Shown piece after piece: positions 9,747-20,156 of a stretch of DNA of 64,000 bases. The stretch lies in the NCBI RefSeq assembly GCF_000315915.1, contig NC_020191.1, forward strand, positions 372,001 through 436,000, written 5' to 3'. Numbering within the stretch: the first letter of the stretch is position 1; every line of letters begins with the position of its first letter. The notes under the pieces were generated by a model, which had not been told where the DNA came from, searched no databases, and worked only from the letters and a program-made list of their open reading frames with translations. The stretch is from Henningerozyma blattae CBS 6284 (Eukaryota; Ascomycota; Saccharomycetes; Saccharomycetales; Saccharomycetaceae). The position numbers were made by a program, and so were the translations under genes.

Positions 9747-12034
9747 ATCACAGAACTAAATTTAAAGTTCCCACTTCATTATCATCCCCAGAACTTGATT
9801 TCGATGGAATTTTGCTTGAAATTACAGATGCAATCGATTCTATATATTTAGAAAAAACTGAAGTCCTCTCATTTGAAAAATTATACAGGCATATATATTT
9901 AATTGTAATTAATGGTGCAGGTTCTAAATTGTATGGTGAGATTGAAAAATTCATGAGTTCCAAATTGAGGGAGCTTAGAAATGATTTTACCATCGATGAA
10001 ACACAAGATGAAATGGGATTTTTGAAGAACTTAAATCAGTTTTGGTTAAACCAATGTAAATATTTTAAGATTATTAATGATTTAATGTCATATTTCAATA
10101 AAGTGTACTGTAAAGAAGAAAGAAAGTTTGAAGTTTACGATTTATGCTTAAACTTGTTTAGAATTGATATAGTTATTCCATTACATGAGTCAATCTCAAA
10201 CAAAATAATTAATCAAATTAATAAGGTTCGATATAATAATGAACTTTTATATATTGCAAATACTGATATTTGGAAATCTATTTTCAATATGTTAGAGACA
10301 TTGCAAGATGTTGACGACAAAGATAATTATTTCATAACATATTTTGAGCCAAAATTTATACAAAGGACCGAAAATTTTTACTCTAATTTTTTGAATGTCG
10401 ATAGCCTAACTTTAGATGATTATTTGGTAAAAGTAGAAAAAATCAAATCATTTGAAAATCACCTCGATAATTATTTTTTAAATCCTGATACAACTTTGAA
10501 GATAATTTCAATATTAGACAAATGTTTAGTTTGGAATAATATTATGGATAAGGTACCAGCATATGTTAAAGATTTAATTCAAGTAAGCAACAATGATCAG
10601 TTGAAAAAATTATATTCGTTATCATTAAACGAAGAATATAAAGGAAAAATTATATCTACTGTTAGTGAATGCATATTGGACGCTTTAAAGGAGTCAACTG
10701 ATAATAATATTAACGACAACACCAAAAGAATCAAGAAAACTCAGATGTCTTTGAATTGGATTAGTAGTGTATTAGAAATTTACAATAAATACAAAGCTTT
10801 ATTGTCATGTATGAAAACTGATAAATTTTCAATTTTAAATGAGAATTTAATGAAATATCTGAAAGATTTAGAAAATTTAACGATTGAATCAGTTATCATA
10901 TATCTAGATACTTTTTTGAAATTATCTTCCAATGAAAATTTATATAATGCAACCAATAATCATACAAATTCTGATAGGTCTACCGATACGATTAAAAAAA
11001 ATATAAAAGATTGTACTATTTTACTTAAATTTATTAATGAGAAGGATTATTTTGAAATATTTTATAAGAAACTATTGTCTAAGAGGCTGTTACAGAATCG
11101 TTCAAATTTTGAATTGGAAAAATGGCTGGTTGGAATCATTAAAACAGAAATGGGCTCATTTGTTACAATAAAAATAGAAGGTATGCTAAGAGATATTAAT
11201 AAATCTAAAGAATTATTGATTAATTTTAAGAAGTCCGAAGATTTAAACAATATAGCTTATATTCCGGAAATTTTGACCATATCATCTTGGCCTTTTGTTT
11301 CTGAATTAAATACTGATTTGATTATATTGCCGAAAGAATTATTGGAAATTCAACAAAATTTCCAGACATTTTACAGCAGTAAAAATTATAATGATAGAAC
11401 ATTGAGCTGGCAGTTCAATTTACAAACAATTGAATTAAGATGTTCAATTAATAAAAATATCTATGAATTAATAATGCCATTTTATTCAAGTTTAATACTT
11501 CTCTTATTCAATGAAAATGAGATCTATTCCACCTCTGAAATTAAGGAGAAAACAAATTTACCAGAGGCAGAATTGATTAAGCAATTATTATCATTAACGA
11601 TAGCTCCAAAATGTAAAATCTTGAAAAAATCTCCTCCAGGGACTAATATATCCCTTGATGATAAATTTTCAATCAACGTGTCATTTAAATCATCAGTTAC
11701 AAGAATTAAAGTACCTACTTTGGTAAATGGTGGTATTTCTTCTAGTTCAATTAATGGGTTGGGTAATGGAAGTGGCTTAACGGATGATCAGCAACTTGAA
11801 CAATTACAACTTGAAAAATCTAGAACTCTTCAAATTAATGCATCTATTGTTAGGATTATGAAGAATAGCAAAACTTTAACACACAATGAATTGTATGAAA
11901 AAGTTGAGCATGATCTGTTAGACAGATTTTCATTGACAAATATAATGTTTAAAAAATCTATTGAAATTCTAATTGAAAAGGAATATTTGCAAAGGTCACC
12001 TGATGATATTAACTTTTACTTTTATGTTGCATGA
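9740..12034 (+). CDS. CUL3: Cullin of the Cul3 class, ubiquitin ligase scaffold
   Basis: The 764-residue protein has cullin architecture. Helical N-terminal repeats are followed by the cullin-homology block around residues 435-520 (YFEIFYKKLLSKRLLQNRS, then KTEMGSFVTIKIEGMLRDI). A C-terminal winged-helix neddylation domain contains IVRIMKNSK; the expected Nedd8/Rub1 acceptor is Lys708. The protein ends in the typical YLQRSPDDINFYFYVA. Length agrees with S. cerevisiae Cul3 (744). Cul3 pairs with Elc1 and Ela1, for example in degradation of stalled RNA polymerase II. Position between SWC4 and a PEX31-type gene repeats the chromosome VII order. The ORF starts at the first ATG in its own frame. 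Confidence 0.95.
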   Translation: MLNHRTKFKVPTSLSSPELDFDGILLEITDAIDSIYLEKTEVLSFEKLYRHIYLIVINGAGSKLYGEIEKFMSSKLRELRNDFTIDETQDEMGFLKNLNQFWLNQCKYFKIINDLMSYFNKVYCKEERKFEVYDLCLNLFRIDIVIPLHESISNKIINQINKVRYNNELLYIANTDIWKSIFNMLETLQDVDDKDNYFITYFEPKFIQRTENFYSNFLNVDSLTLDDYLVKVEKIKSFENHLDNYFLNPDTTLKIISILDKCLVWNNIMDKVPAYVKDLIQVSNNDQLKKLYSLSLNEEYKGKIISTVSECILDALKESTDNNINDNTKRIKKTQMSLNWISSVLEIYNKYKALLSCMKTDKFSILNENLMKYLKDLENLTIESVIIYLDTFLKLSSNENLYNATNNHTNSDRSTDTIKKNIKDCTILLKFINEKDYFEIFYKKLLSKRLLQNRSNFELEKWLVGIIKTEMGSFVTIKIEGMLRDINKSKELLINFKKSEDLNNIAYIPEILTISSWPFVSELNTDLIILPKELLEIQQNFQTFYSSKNYNDRTLSWQFNLQTIELRCSINKNIYELIMPFYSSLILLLFNENEIYSTSEIKEKTNLPEAELIKQLLSLTIAPKCKILKKSPPGTNISLDDKFSINVSFKSSVTRIKVPTLVNGGISSSSINGLGNGSGLTDDQQLEQLQLEKSRTLQINASIVRIMKNSKTLTHNELYEKVEHDLLDRFSLTNIMFKKSIEILIEKEYLQRSPDDINFYFYVA

Positions 12035-12326
12035 TAATATAATTTGATATATAGATATAATAATATACCCAGTTATAAATAATAAACCTATGTCGAATTA
12101 GATTAACTTGTTATTTAGAGGTATGTGAGAAAATACATTGTTCGGATGCTGTAATGTTCTATAATTTATTTGTGTCATCAGCTTCGGCGCTACACATTTT
12201 TCTAATATCAAAAGGGAAAAAGACCATCAATATAACTTTCTGAAAGGTGCAAATCAATCTTTAAATAAAAAAAACTTCTGAAGAAAAGATGTCCTTGTTA
12301 GGGGAAATCTAAAATAAGCAAACAGA

Positions 12327-13382
12327 ATGCAAGGCTCCATAATTGGAAATTTGATAGCAGTTAGATCATTGACTAATAGCTATCCCTTTTTCCAAATAAT
12401 CAACGAAATCTTTAATCTCTTAACGTGGAATAACGATATAAAATACAATCTAATTAGCTTATTTACTTATAGCTTAGTGGTATTATGGTTTCAAGATATC
12501 TTCAGATATCTTGGGCATGGGATTTTACTAGTTATAATCTATTTTTGGTATCGATTTGAACAAAACAAAAAGAGGTTTAATGAGATTACAAAAGATGATA
12601 ATATTAGAATAATTAACGAGATATCAGATAAATTTGATATTTTAATTGAACCCATAATGCAATATGATACAGATAAGATCAAACAAATTAGTGTAATCAG
12701 CTTAGTGGTTTTACCAATTTGTAGTTTAATTATCAATATTAGAAGAATTATATTAATAATAGGATTATTTTTATTATCGTTTAATGCGCCAATGATGATT
12801 CGATTAAGAAAGCACCTTTTAGATACGAATAACTTAATTGAAGATATTGTAATGGCAAAGAGGAAGAAACTAAAGGCAGATATAAAAAATGATACTAAGC
12901 AAAAGGAATTTGAACTGCTAATAGAAAAAAAGAAATCGAATCTTCTTAATACCCCTAAATTCGCATACATCTTGTATGAAAACCAAAGGAAATGGATAGG
13001 ATTAGGATGGACAGATAATATGTTAACTTATGAGAGGAGTAATTGGACAGATGAATTTTTAAATTCATCTGAATCTATTGAAACTTTTCAGTTACCAATT
13101 GAAGATAAATCGGAAAACTCTGGAGATACAGATGGGAAACAAATTAATGAAGTTCACAATTATCAATGGAAATGGGTAGATCCATGTTGGAAATTAGATC
13201 TGACGAACGATGGGATCATTGAAGATTGTCCAATAAAGACTGTAAATGATCCAGGAGACAACGATGGTTTTATATATTACGATAATGCATGGAATAAACC
13301 TAGTGTTGAAGATTCTTATTCTAAATATACCAGAAGAAGGAGATGGGTAAGAACTGCTGAACTTACTAATGAGGTTGAATAA
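12327..13382 (+). CDS. Pex30/Pex31-type ER-peroxisome membrane protein with dysferlin domain
   Basis: The 351-residue protein has hydrophobic segments at about residues 45-70 and 120-155, resembling the reticulon-like membrane region of the Pex30 family. A C-terminal dysferlin-type domain shows paired Trp motifs: YENQRKWIGLGW, YQWKWVDPCW and YTRRRRWVRT. Pex30 and Pex31 shape ER subdomains where pre-peroxisomal vesicles and lipid droplets form. PEX30 (chromosome XII, next to RPL38) and PEX31 (chromosome VII, between CUL3 and TFG2) are whole-genome-duplication paralogues. Here one gene sits with both sets of neighbours, so it could be either orthologue and I give no symbol. It is shorter than both (523 and 462 residues, from memory) and lacks most of their C-terminal tails. 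Confidence 0.88.
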   Translation: MQGSIIGNLIAVRSLTNSYPFFQIINEIFNLLTWNNDIKYNLISLFTYSLVVLWFQDIFRYLGHGILLVIIYFWYRFEQNKKRFNEITKDDNIRIINEISDKFDILIEPIMQYDTDKIKQISVISLVVLPICSLIINIRRIILIIGLFLLSFNAPMMIRLRKHLLDTNNLIEDIVMAKRKKLKADIKNDTKQKEFELLIEKKKSNLLNTPKFAYILYENQRKWIGLGWTDNMLTYERSNWTDEFLNSSESIETFQLPIEDKSENSGDTDGKQINEVHNYQWKWVDPCWKLDLTNDGIIEDCPIKTVNDPGDNDGFIYYDNAWNKPSVEDSYSKYTRRRRWVRTAELTNEVE

Positions 13383-13712
13383 GTATGGAATACAAATAGG
13401 TGAATAAGTTATTAATGCAAAATAATATAGAAAAAGTCTTAAATTTTTATAAAAATTGTGTAAAACTGCACCAAATGCGTTAGTAACTCAGTAAGGAAAG
13501 ATATTTAACTAATTTAAATAGAATGATACTATATATTCGTAGGAGTAAAAAAGCGTTCGATGAATCAATAGTTATTAAATGCCTAGTACACATATAAAAA
13601 GCCTTAAATCAATATACATGTATATAAGAAATTATAAAAGTGTTCGGTTTAAAGTTAAAAAGAGAAAACTGATGGATATATGATTAAAATACTTCAATTT
13701 TTTTTAATTAAC
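13383..13712. other. Convergent 3' spacer, PEX30-like/RPL38
   Basis: An AT-rich spacer of 330 bp. Nothing recognisable beyond 3' ends of the two flanking genes. Confidence 0.4.
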
Positions 13713-13949
13713 TTATAACTTGTTAACCTTTAAAGTTGGTGGTAAAGATTGCATCAACTTCTTAGCCTTACCAGCATCGTTAACGACTAAGGTGTATAAG
13801 TATCTGGAACCTCTAACCTTGAACTTGGTTTGTCTGAATTGCTTGCCAGATTTATTCAACTTCTTGTTGATTTTAATGGTAGCAGTCTTAACGTCAGCTC
13901 TTCTGGTCAATTCCAAAAATTGCTTAATATCGGTAATTTCTCTGGCCAT
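13713..13949 (-). CDS. RPL38: 60S ribosomal protein L38 (eL38)
   Basis: The 78-residue protein ([20 protein letters not shown]... [10 protein letters not shown]) is nearly identical to S. cerevisiae Rpl38 and has the same length. It is a small basic protein of the large ribosomal subunit. No intron is present, as in S. cerevisiae. Codon use is strongly biased toward preferred yeast codons (AAG, TTG, GTT, AGA), unlike neighbouring genes, as expected for a highly expressed gene. Confidence 0.98.
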   Translation of the reverse strand: MAREITDIKQFLELTRRADVKTATIKINKKLNKSGKQFRQTKFKVRGSRYLYTLVVNDAGKAKKLMQSLPPTLKVNKL

Positions 13950-14612
13950 TTTTAAACTATTTGGTATGAGTTATTCGACGTTTTTGAAAATAAGTAGTAC
14001 AACAAAAAAGACAATTTTAATAACGATATTTTAATTGAGTGTAATACCTATTTTTTTTTACCGCCAAGGCCATTAATTTGCAATATTTTTTGGTAGGTCT
14101 CTAGCTGGATTTTGCAAAATTCCACTTTACGAACATGATAATTTTCACGGTTCTCGGTATCCCAATTTCATTTTAGGATTAGAAAACAGAGGACGCAACT
14201 TTATATTGTGTAAAATTTGACGGTAATTTTTCACAGCCTTTTGTGGTGCACGGTTGGGCAGGAGTGAATTTTAGAAAGCTTCATACATTGGACTCAAAGT
14301 GTCAGAACCACCGCATTGATACCCTTATGGTGTTAGATCATAGTTTGTGGTTTCCTCCCATTATATAAAATATTATTGTTTATATAACTAAATAACTTTG
14401 TAGCATGGGTGTAAAATGATGTTGTTTGAATTCTATACTCTTTATAACATTATAGAAGATTGGTTAGCAAAATTAACAAAAAAAAACGTGTTAATTTTAG
14501 ATAGAATCAACTATAATGCATGATGTAAAAGGTAGTACTGCTATAGTATTGTACTGAAATGTGTGGTATGTTCAGAAATATACCGATAGCACCACGAATA
14601 ATAATAAATAAA
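13950..14612. promoter_or_regulatory. RPL38 upstream region with a possible Rap1-like site
   Basis: The 663 bp between RPL38 and the 3' end of TFG2 must hold the RPL38 promoter. A T-rich tract lies at 14051-14060. GCATGGGTGT at 14403-14412 is the complement of ACACCCATGC and resembles the Rap1 consensus ACACCCATACAT in its first eight bases; it is about 455 bp upstream. A second GGTTGGGC motif lies near 14250. These are resemblances only. Confidence 0.35.
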
Positions 14613-15812
14613 TCATATAACATCCTCCATTTCGACTTCTTCTTCTTGGTCTTCTTGATTTTCATGGCCTTCTCCCAGCATTCCATCTGAGTTCTGGCCA
14701 TCTGCACCTTGATCATCAGCTAATTCACCTAAAGTAGCCTTTCTTTCTTCTTCCTTTAATTTTTTATATTCCGGTCTCAGAGTATACTTAAAGGCATAGG
14801 GACCTTTCTTCACTAAGGTGGCAACCTTATCTAAACATTCCTTCAAATGAGCTTCAGGTTGTCTTGTACGTTCTTTTAAACCCTTTAATGACCAATAATC
14901 ATATTCATCAAATAACTTGAATAAGTAATCCAAGATTTCTTTCTTTGGCATTCTAATAGATTTGATATTGTTCTTTGTCTTTTCTCTACCAACTTTTAAG
15001 AAATTAGAGTTATCCGATCTCATAGACATACCGGTATGCGACATCGTTACACCAACAGTTTCATCTAATGTAGTAATACGTTCCTTATTATTATATTTCA
15101 CAATGTTACGTCTTTGTTCAACAATTTTATTATAATTTGGATCATGCATAGATGGCATTACTTGACATTCATGGCAAATAGTACCAATCACAGCAGTTTT
15201 CTTCGGAATAGTCTTAACATACGGAATATATCTATCTCTACCATCACGATCAGTCATCACACGGTGATTAAACTTCCTCCTATTGTTACGTCTTTTCTGT
15301 TGTTGTTGTTTTTTTTTTAGTTCTTCTTCACGCTCCTGTTTCTTAAGATAAGCTTGTCTTTGTTTTTCAGGATCAGCGGCTAATTCTTTTTCTCTCTGCT
15401 GATATTTTTTTAGATTCTGTTCAGTAAATACGAACTCATTTTCGACAACTTTCTTCGTTAATTCTAAATCATATTCATGTGGAATTGAATCATTATCATT
15501 TTCATTTAACATTAATTTAATTTTACTACCATCTTTATTAATTTTAATTTTACCCAATTCTTGACCATGTAAGTTATTTCTATCTCTCCAAACTTTGGCT
15601 AAAAACATGGGTAGCCTAACTAGCCAAACTTGTCTATTGTTATTTGTCAAGTTTAAATCTAATGATTCTTCATAAACTTTTGTTTCATTGTTTTCAATAT
15701 CGTTACCATCAAACACTTCTTCATCTTGAGATTGATAACCGTCATTGCCACTATTAATTTCGGTAGTATTCATATCTGTAGTTCTACTCGTATTTCCTAT
15801 AATATTGTTCAT
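14613..15812 (-). CDS. TFG2: Tfg2, TFIIF small (beta/RAP30) subunit
   Basis: A 399-residue protein with the TFIIF-beta layout. The dimerisation segment around residues 55-150 contains RQVWLVRLPMFLAKVWRDR. A Lys/Gln-rich linker follows (about 150-190). The middle segment has YIPYVKTIPKKTAVIGTICHE. A winged-helix DNA-binding domain at about residues 285-350 (MPKKEILDYLFKLFDEYDYW) is followed by an acidic tail. Tfg2 with Tfg1 escorts RNA polymerase II to promoters. Length equals that of S. cerevisiae (400). Order PEX31-TFG2-PRP18 matches chromosome VII. Confidence 0.97.
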   Translation of the reverse strand: MNNIIGNTSRTTDMNTTEINSGNDGYQSQDEEVFDGNDIENNETKVYEESLDLNLTNNNRQVWLVRLPMFLAKVWRDRNNLHGQELGKIKINKDGSKIKLMLNENDNDSIPHEYDLELTKKVVENEFVFTEQNLKKYQQREKELAADPEKQRQAYLKKQEREEELKKKQQQQKRRNNRRKFNHRVMTDRDGRDRYIPYVKTIPKKTAVIGTICHECQVMPSMHDPNYNKIVEQRRNIVKYNNKERITTLDETVGVTMSHTGMSMRSDNSNFLKVGREKTKNNIKSIRMPKKEILDYLFKLFDEYDYWSLKGLKERTRQPEAHLKECLDKVATLVKKGPYAFKYTLRPEYKKLKEEERKATLGELADDQGADGQNSDGMLGEGHENQEDQEEEVEMEDVI

Positions 15813-16152
15813 ATCTGTCTATAAAAAAAATAATAGAGGCTGATTTAAGCTGAACTCTGTTCCATTTTATATTCAATAATTCAAACTATTTTTTTTCTCT
15901 TCCAATTCCTCAATATTAAATATCCTTATGCTATGATTAAGTTAACAAGATATCTTTCCGGGATACCTTATTTGGAAAAATACCGAGTTCAAAGGAGAAA
16001 ATTTCAACAAGAAACAAATTTATAAAAATTTATTGTATTTCCGTAATCTTTATTAATTAAAAAAGTTTGTAGTATTTTATTCGATATTGTTTAATTATAG
16101 ATTTTAATCTCCAAATAATAGTATTGAATGTGTTATAATATTGAGAAATATA
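15813..16152. promoter_or_regulatory. Divergent promoter region TFG2/PRP18
   Basis: A 340 bp, very AT-rich spacer between divergent starts. No convincing site recognised. It contains no in-frame extension that would restore a typical Prp18 N-terminus. Confidence 0.4.
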
Positions 16153-16644
16153 ATGAATAATTATGAAAAAGTTCATAAAATTATTGAGGAAGAAAATCTT
16201 ATCGAATTAAAAGATTTAAAGATAACATTAAGTGAAATTTCAAATTTATCGCAATCCAATAGGCAAAATAACTTATTTGAATATAATAAATCAAAATTAT
16301 GCAAAAAATGTAATTTATATATTTTCTATTTAATTAATTTTAAAAATTCTTCCAAAGAAAATCGTAAGAGCTTACTTCCATTATTAATTGATTTACGTAA
16401 TAAGGAAATTGAAGATAATATATTGGTATCAATCTCTACTATATTATATTACTACCAAAATAAAAATATACTAAAATGTCATGAAAGTTACTATTCTTTA
16501 AGTATTGGTAACATTGCTTGGCCAATTGGAATCACTAACGTTGGTATTCATGAACGTAACATTAAGAATAGTAAAAAAAGTAATATAATGGTTAATGAGG
16601 TAAGACGGTTATGGATGAGCAGTCTGAAGAGCTTATTAAACTAA
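16153..16644 (+). CDS. PRP18: Prp18 splicing factor, markedly shortened
   Basis: The first ATG gives 163 residues; an upstream TTG in the same frame adds only four codons and is not a credible start. The core matches Prp18: KCNLYIFYLINF, a leucine-rich helix set, and LSIGNIAWPIGITNVGIHER. Prp18 acts in the second step of pre-mRNA splicing with Slu7 and U5 snRNP. S. cerevisiae Prp18 has 251 residues. Here about 50 residues are missing upstream of the core, the conserved loop after GIHER is several residues shorter, and the protein ends after the MSSLKSLLN segment where the family continues with a conserved final helix. Position beside TFG2 supports identity. It may be functional but reduced, or the end may be frameshifted. 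Confidence 0.85.
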   Translation: MNNYEKVHKIIEEENLIELKDLKITLSEISNLSQSNRQNNLFEYNKSKLCKKCNLYIFYLINFKNSSKENRKSLLPLLIDLRNKEIEDNILVSISTILYYYQNKNILKCHESYYSLSIGNIAWPIGITNVGIHERNIKNSKKSNIMVNEVRRLWMSSLKSLLN

Positions 16645-17957
16645 TAGTATATAAAGAATATTCGAACAAAATGGTTACTTAGCATTCTTTTTTGTTTTTG
16701 TTTTGTAATAATTTTTTTCCTAATGTATTTACGACTCTAAAATTTCTTGTTCATTGTGTCATGATGCCAAAATCTTTATGTTTCACATAATTATGAATTT
16801 ATTTCTGTCCTGATGAATTCTAACTATATTTTTTACTGTAATCAATATGAAAGTGAAATCTTCTTCAATTGTATGTGTTCTTTTTCGGAGTTGCCATTGT
16901 TAATAGTAAAGATTTTCGGAGTTTTGGCAAATTGTTTAACTTAACATATCAAATAATGGTGAATAAATAAAATGGTCTAATTATATTATTCAATTGACAA
17001 GTGACAGTATCTACTGGGCCAATATATATATTTCATTAATTAGTAGTAACATATATAATTGTAACTATTGGAATAACTTTCCATAATGTGGTTCAACAAA
17101 ATGCAAAAATTAGTTATAAACTGAGGTATAAAGCGTTAAGTGATTCGTAATTCTCTTTTTTCCGCTAATTACTTATGAGAATAAAAAATATTTTTTCTAC
17201 ATGTAAAATATATTATATTATAATTGCATAAATTAATATATATTGCTAGGATTATTACGCCTCTAAAATCAGAGCAGATATTGTTTGCACGTGATTTCTT
17301 GAATTCTTCCTGTTTTAATCATCAAACCCTACAAGTAGATTATTAGAAGAGTTGCTATTATCTTCTTAATGTATCAGTTGCAAAAAAAAATAACTACCTG
17401 TCTATATAGAATTTGTCTTGTTTTTCACTTTATCCTTCTTTGATGTGTCGGTCTTTTTTGTTTCATTATGGTATTTTTTTTTTTGCTATCCTGATAAAAC
17501 TCGGAAATTTTGATATCTTTCTAGTTGTTTGATATTTCTATAATAATCTCTTTAGGAACTATATATAAACCTGATATAAATGATAAGTTCTAGTTCACTT
17601 CTGATATTCGATAAAATATAATTACATCTAAAGGTATATCAGCTGTATTTTTACCTGTTTGTTGGCCATATTTTATCAATAATATAGTGGTAAGAATCTG
17701 TACCTGACGAAGAACGAAATAAGTGAAAAATAAAAATAAAAAAAAAGTGTTGTTAAGAAGTAAGGTATGGATCACATAACGGTTAAAAATTTATAAAGTA
17801 TAACAAATCGAAAAGACAACTTTTATAAAAATACTATTATAGAACAAAACTAATAAAATACATTGCTAGACTATTACATTTTATATTTAATATAAATATC
17901 CTTAAGAACTCTTAAGATTATTCCAAAAACAGCAAAGTTTTCATTATAGAATAAAGC
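16645..17957. other. Long intergenic region upstream of CDH1
   Basis: A 1.3 kb AT-rich stretch. It has one CACGTG at 17287-17292 and many T/A runs. I checked for a point centromere because S. cerevisiae CDH1 and PRP18 lie near CEN7, but found no TTTCCGAAA-type CDEIII element beside the CACGTG. No protein-coding signal seen. Confidence 0.4.
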
Positions 17958-20156
17958 ATGCCTGAGAAAATACCCAACTCATTTCTAAACAATACGCCAA
18001 ATTCTTCTCCTTTAAAATCAAAAGATAGAAAAAGATTCAGGCGGCGATCGGTCTATATTGGATCTTCATCTTCGAGCTCTTCGATACTAAGTTCACCATC
18101 AAAGAGAAATAACAAGAATATTTATAATAATCCACATAGTGCACACAGCACTAACAATAATATCTCAATTAATCACTCAAGTAGTACAATCGGCTTGCAT
18201 CATAGTAATAGTGGTAATAATAGTAATAACGGTAGTTCAAGTAATTTGAACTTAAATCTAACAAAGGCAAAAAGTAAAAATACTGTACAATATAATGATC
18301 GGTTTTTACCTAATAGAACAGACTTAGATTACAATTCAATGGGCTCACTATCTAATTCTATAAAAATTTCCTTAAACAGTAAGCCTTCGAGCACAGAGGA
18401 TCAGATAGAAGTTCAAAAAGAACGGCAAATTGATGAAACCTTTGATGCTTTATTAAAGAATGAAATTTTTGGTGAAAAATTATTAAAAGATTCTTTGAAC
18501 AATGAATCTACCATCGATAGAATTAAAAGTACAAGAAACTCAACCAATTTCTCAAATACACGACGGAGATTGTTTGATAATTCAAATAATTCACCTACTA
18601 ATAGCAATGGTCCAAATATTTTTTTGTCAGGATTACCATCAAATTCAAACTATACATCTTCTGGAAATAGTAACGCTTCTGCTGATAATATCAGTATTAC
18701 TAATAATAACAGTAGTAATATTAATAATAATAATTCTGGTCATAATGTTAATAATCTTTATGGTCGCAATCCAACTACCTCAAATACTACTAGCCCCACA
18801 CGATTATCACATTCAAATACGTATTCATCATCTATACATAACGATGATTCACTCGATTCTATTGATTATTCCAGTGATGAGCTAGTATCTACCCCTCCAG
18901 ATTCTCAACAGTTTGGAAATTTCTATCCTACCTCAATCCCTTCAACTCCAAATAGAGGTAATTCATTAATAAAAAATAATAATTTAAATGGTAATAACAA
19001 TAATATGAATGATAGTATTTTATCTAGTAATGTTTATACAACGAGAGGCGCTACTGTTTTGACATATAGAAACCAATCTCCAAGACGTTTATCAACAGCA
19101 TCATTACTTCATTCTCAATTTTTTGATTCAGTATCGCCAGTCAGGCCAGATTCAAAAAAATTATTATTATCCCCAACTAAAAAATTTAGAGAAATTGCAA
19201 AAGTTCCGTTCCGTGTACTAGATGCACCTTCTCTGGCAGATGATTTTTACTATGATTTAATAGATTGGTCGTCAACTGATATGTTAGCAGTTGCCTTGGG
19301 TCAATCTATTTTCTTAACCGATAATAATACAAGTGAAATTATTCATTTATGTGATACAAAAAATGAATTTACGAGTTTAAGCTGGATAAATACAGGTTCA
19401 CATATTGCAATTGGCCAAAGTAATGGCATAATAGAAATTTATGATGTTACAAAGAGAAAGTGTATCAGAACTTTATCTGGTCATACTGATCGCACTGCAT
19501 GTTTATCATGGAATTCACATATATTGACATCTGGTAGCAGAGATCGTACAATACTGCATAGAGATGTTAGAATGAAGGACCCATTTTTTGAACGAATAAA
19601 ATCCCACACTCAGGAAGTTTGTGGTTTAAAATGGAATGAGTCGGATAATAAATTAGTCTCTGGTGGTAATGATAACACAGTTAATATTTATGATGGGTGT
19701 ATGCCAACACCGCTTTTAACGTTGGATGAACATACTGCTGCAGTAAAAGCTTTGGCATGGTCTCCGCATAAAAGAGGAATATTGGCAACAGGTGGGGGTA
19801 CTGCTGATAGAAAATTAAAAATTTGGAATATTAATAGTTCAGTGAAAGTAAATGAAGTTGACACGGGTTCTCAAGTTTGTAATATGATATGGTCAAAAAA
19901 TTCTGATGAACTTGTAACTTCTCATGGTTATTCTAAATATAATTTAACATTGTGGAATTATCCAACATTAGATCCTATTGCAATTTTGAAAGGGCATAGT
20001 TTTAGAGTTCTTCATTTAACATTATCATCAGATGGTACAACGGTAGTTTCTGGTGCAGGTGATGAAACTTTGAGATATTGGAAAATATTTGATAAAGTAA
20101 AAGCTAAACCAAAAAGATCATCAATACTTTTCGATTCATTTAATCAAATTAGATAA
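17958..20156 (+). CDS. CDH1: Cdh1, WD40 activator of the anaphase-promoting complex
   Basis: The 732-residue protein has the full activator layout. The C-box DRFLP begins at Asp114. A long Asn/Ser-rich disordered region runs to about residue 410. A seven-bladed WD40 propeller follows, beginning around KVPFRVLDAPSLADDFYYDLIDW and including LSGHTDRTACLSW, SGSRDRTI and ILKGHSFRVLHL. The last two residues are the Ile-Arg tail that docks on APC/C TPR subunits. Cdh1 directs mitotic cyclins and other substrates to APC/C from late mitosis through G1. It is longer than S. cerevisiae Cdh1 (566), mostly because of Asn-rich repeats. The DxFLP variant and propeller fit Cdh1 better than Cdc20 or Ama1. Confidence 0.93.
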   Translation: MPEKIPNSFLNNTPNSSPLKSKDRKRFRRRSVYIGSSSSSSSILSSPSKRNNKNIYNNPHSAHSTNNNISINHSSSTIGLHHSNSGNNSNNGSSSNLNLNLTKAKSKNTVQYNDRFLPNRTDLDYNSMGSLSNSIKISLNSKPSSTEDQIEVQKERQIDETFDALLKNEIFGEKLLKDSLNNESTIDRIKSTRNSTNFSNTRRRLFDNSNNSPTNSNGPNIFLSGLPSNSNYTSSGNSNASADNISITNNNSSNINNNNSGHNVNNLYGRNPTTSNTTSPTRLSHSNTYSSSIHNDDSLDSIDYSSDELVSTPPDSQQFGNFYPTSIPSTPNRGNSLIKNNNLNGNNNNMNDSILSSNVYTTRGATVLTYRNQSPRRLSTASLLHSQFFDSVSPVRPDSKKLLLSPTKKFREIAKVPFRVLDAPSLADDFYYDLIDWSSTDMLAVALGQSIFLTDNNTSEIIHLCDTKNEFTSLSWINTGSHIAIGQSNGIIEIYDVTKRKCIRTLSGHTDRTACLSWNSHILTSGSRDRTILHRDVRMKDPFFERIKSHTQEVCGLKWNESDNKLVSGGNDNTVNIYDGCMPTPLLTLDEHTAAVKALAWSPHKRGILATGGGTADRKLKIWNINSSVKVNEVDTGSQVCNMIWSKNSDELVTSHGYSKYNLTLWNYPTLDPIAILKGHSFRVLHLTLSSDGTTVVSGAGDETLRYWKIFDKVKAKPKRSSILFDSFNQIR

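Noticed and set aside
12539..12970. A 143-codon minus-strand ORF rich in Ile/Leu/Ser.
   Set aside because: It is antisense to the membrane region of the PEX30-like gene, whose composition produces a hydrophobic mirror.
17200..17400. Point centromere, suggested by CACGTGAT next to AT-rich DNA between PRP18 and CDH1.
   Set aside because: No CCGAAA-type CDEIII core is found at the right distance. The same search around the CACGTG sites at 24475 and 60186 also failed.
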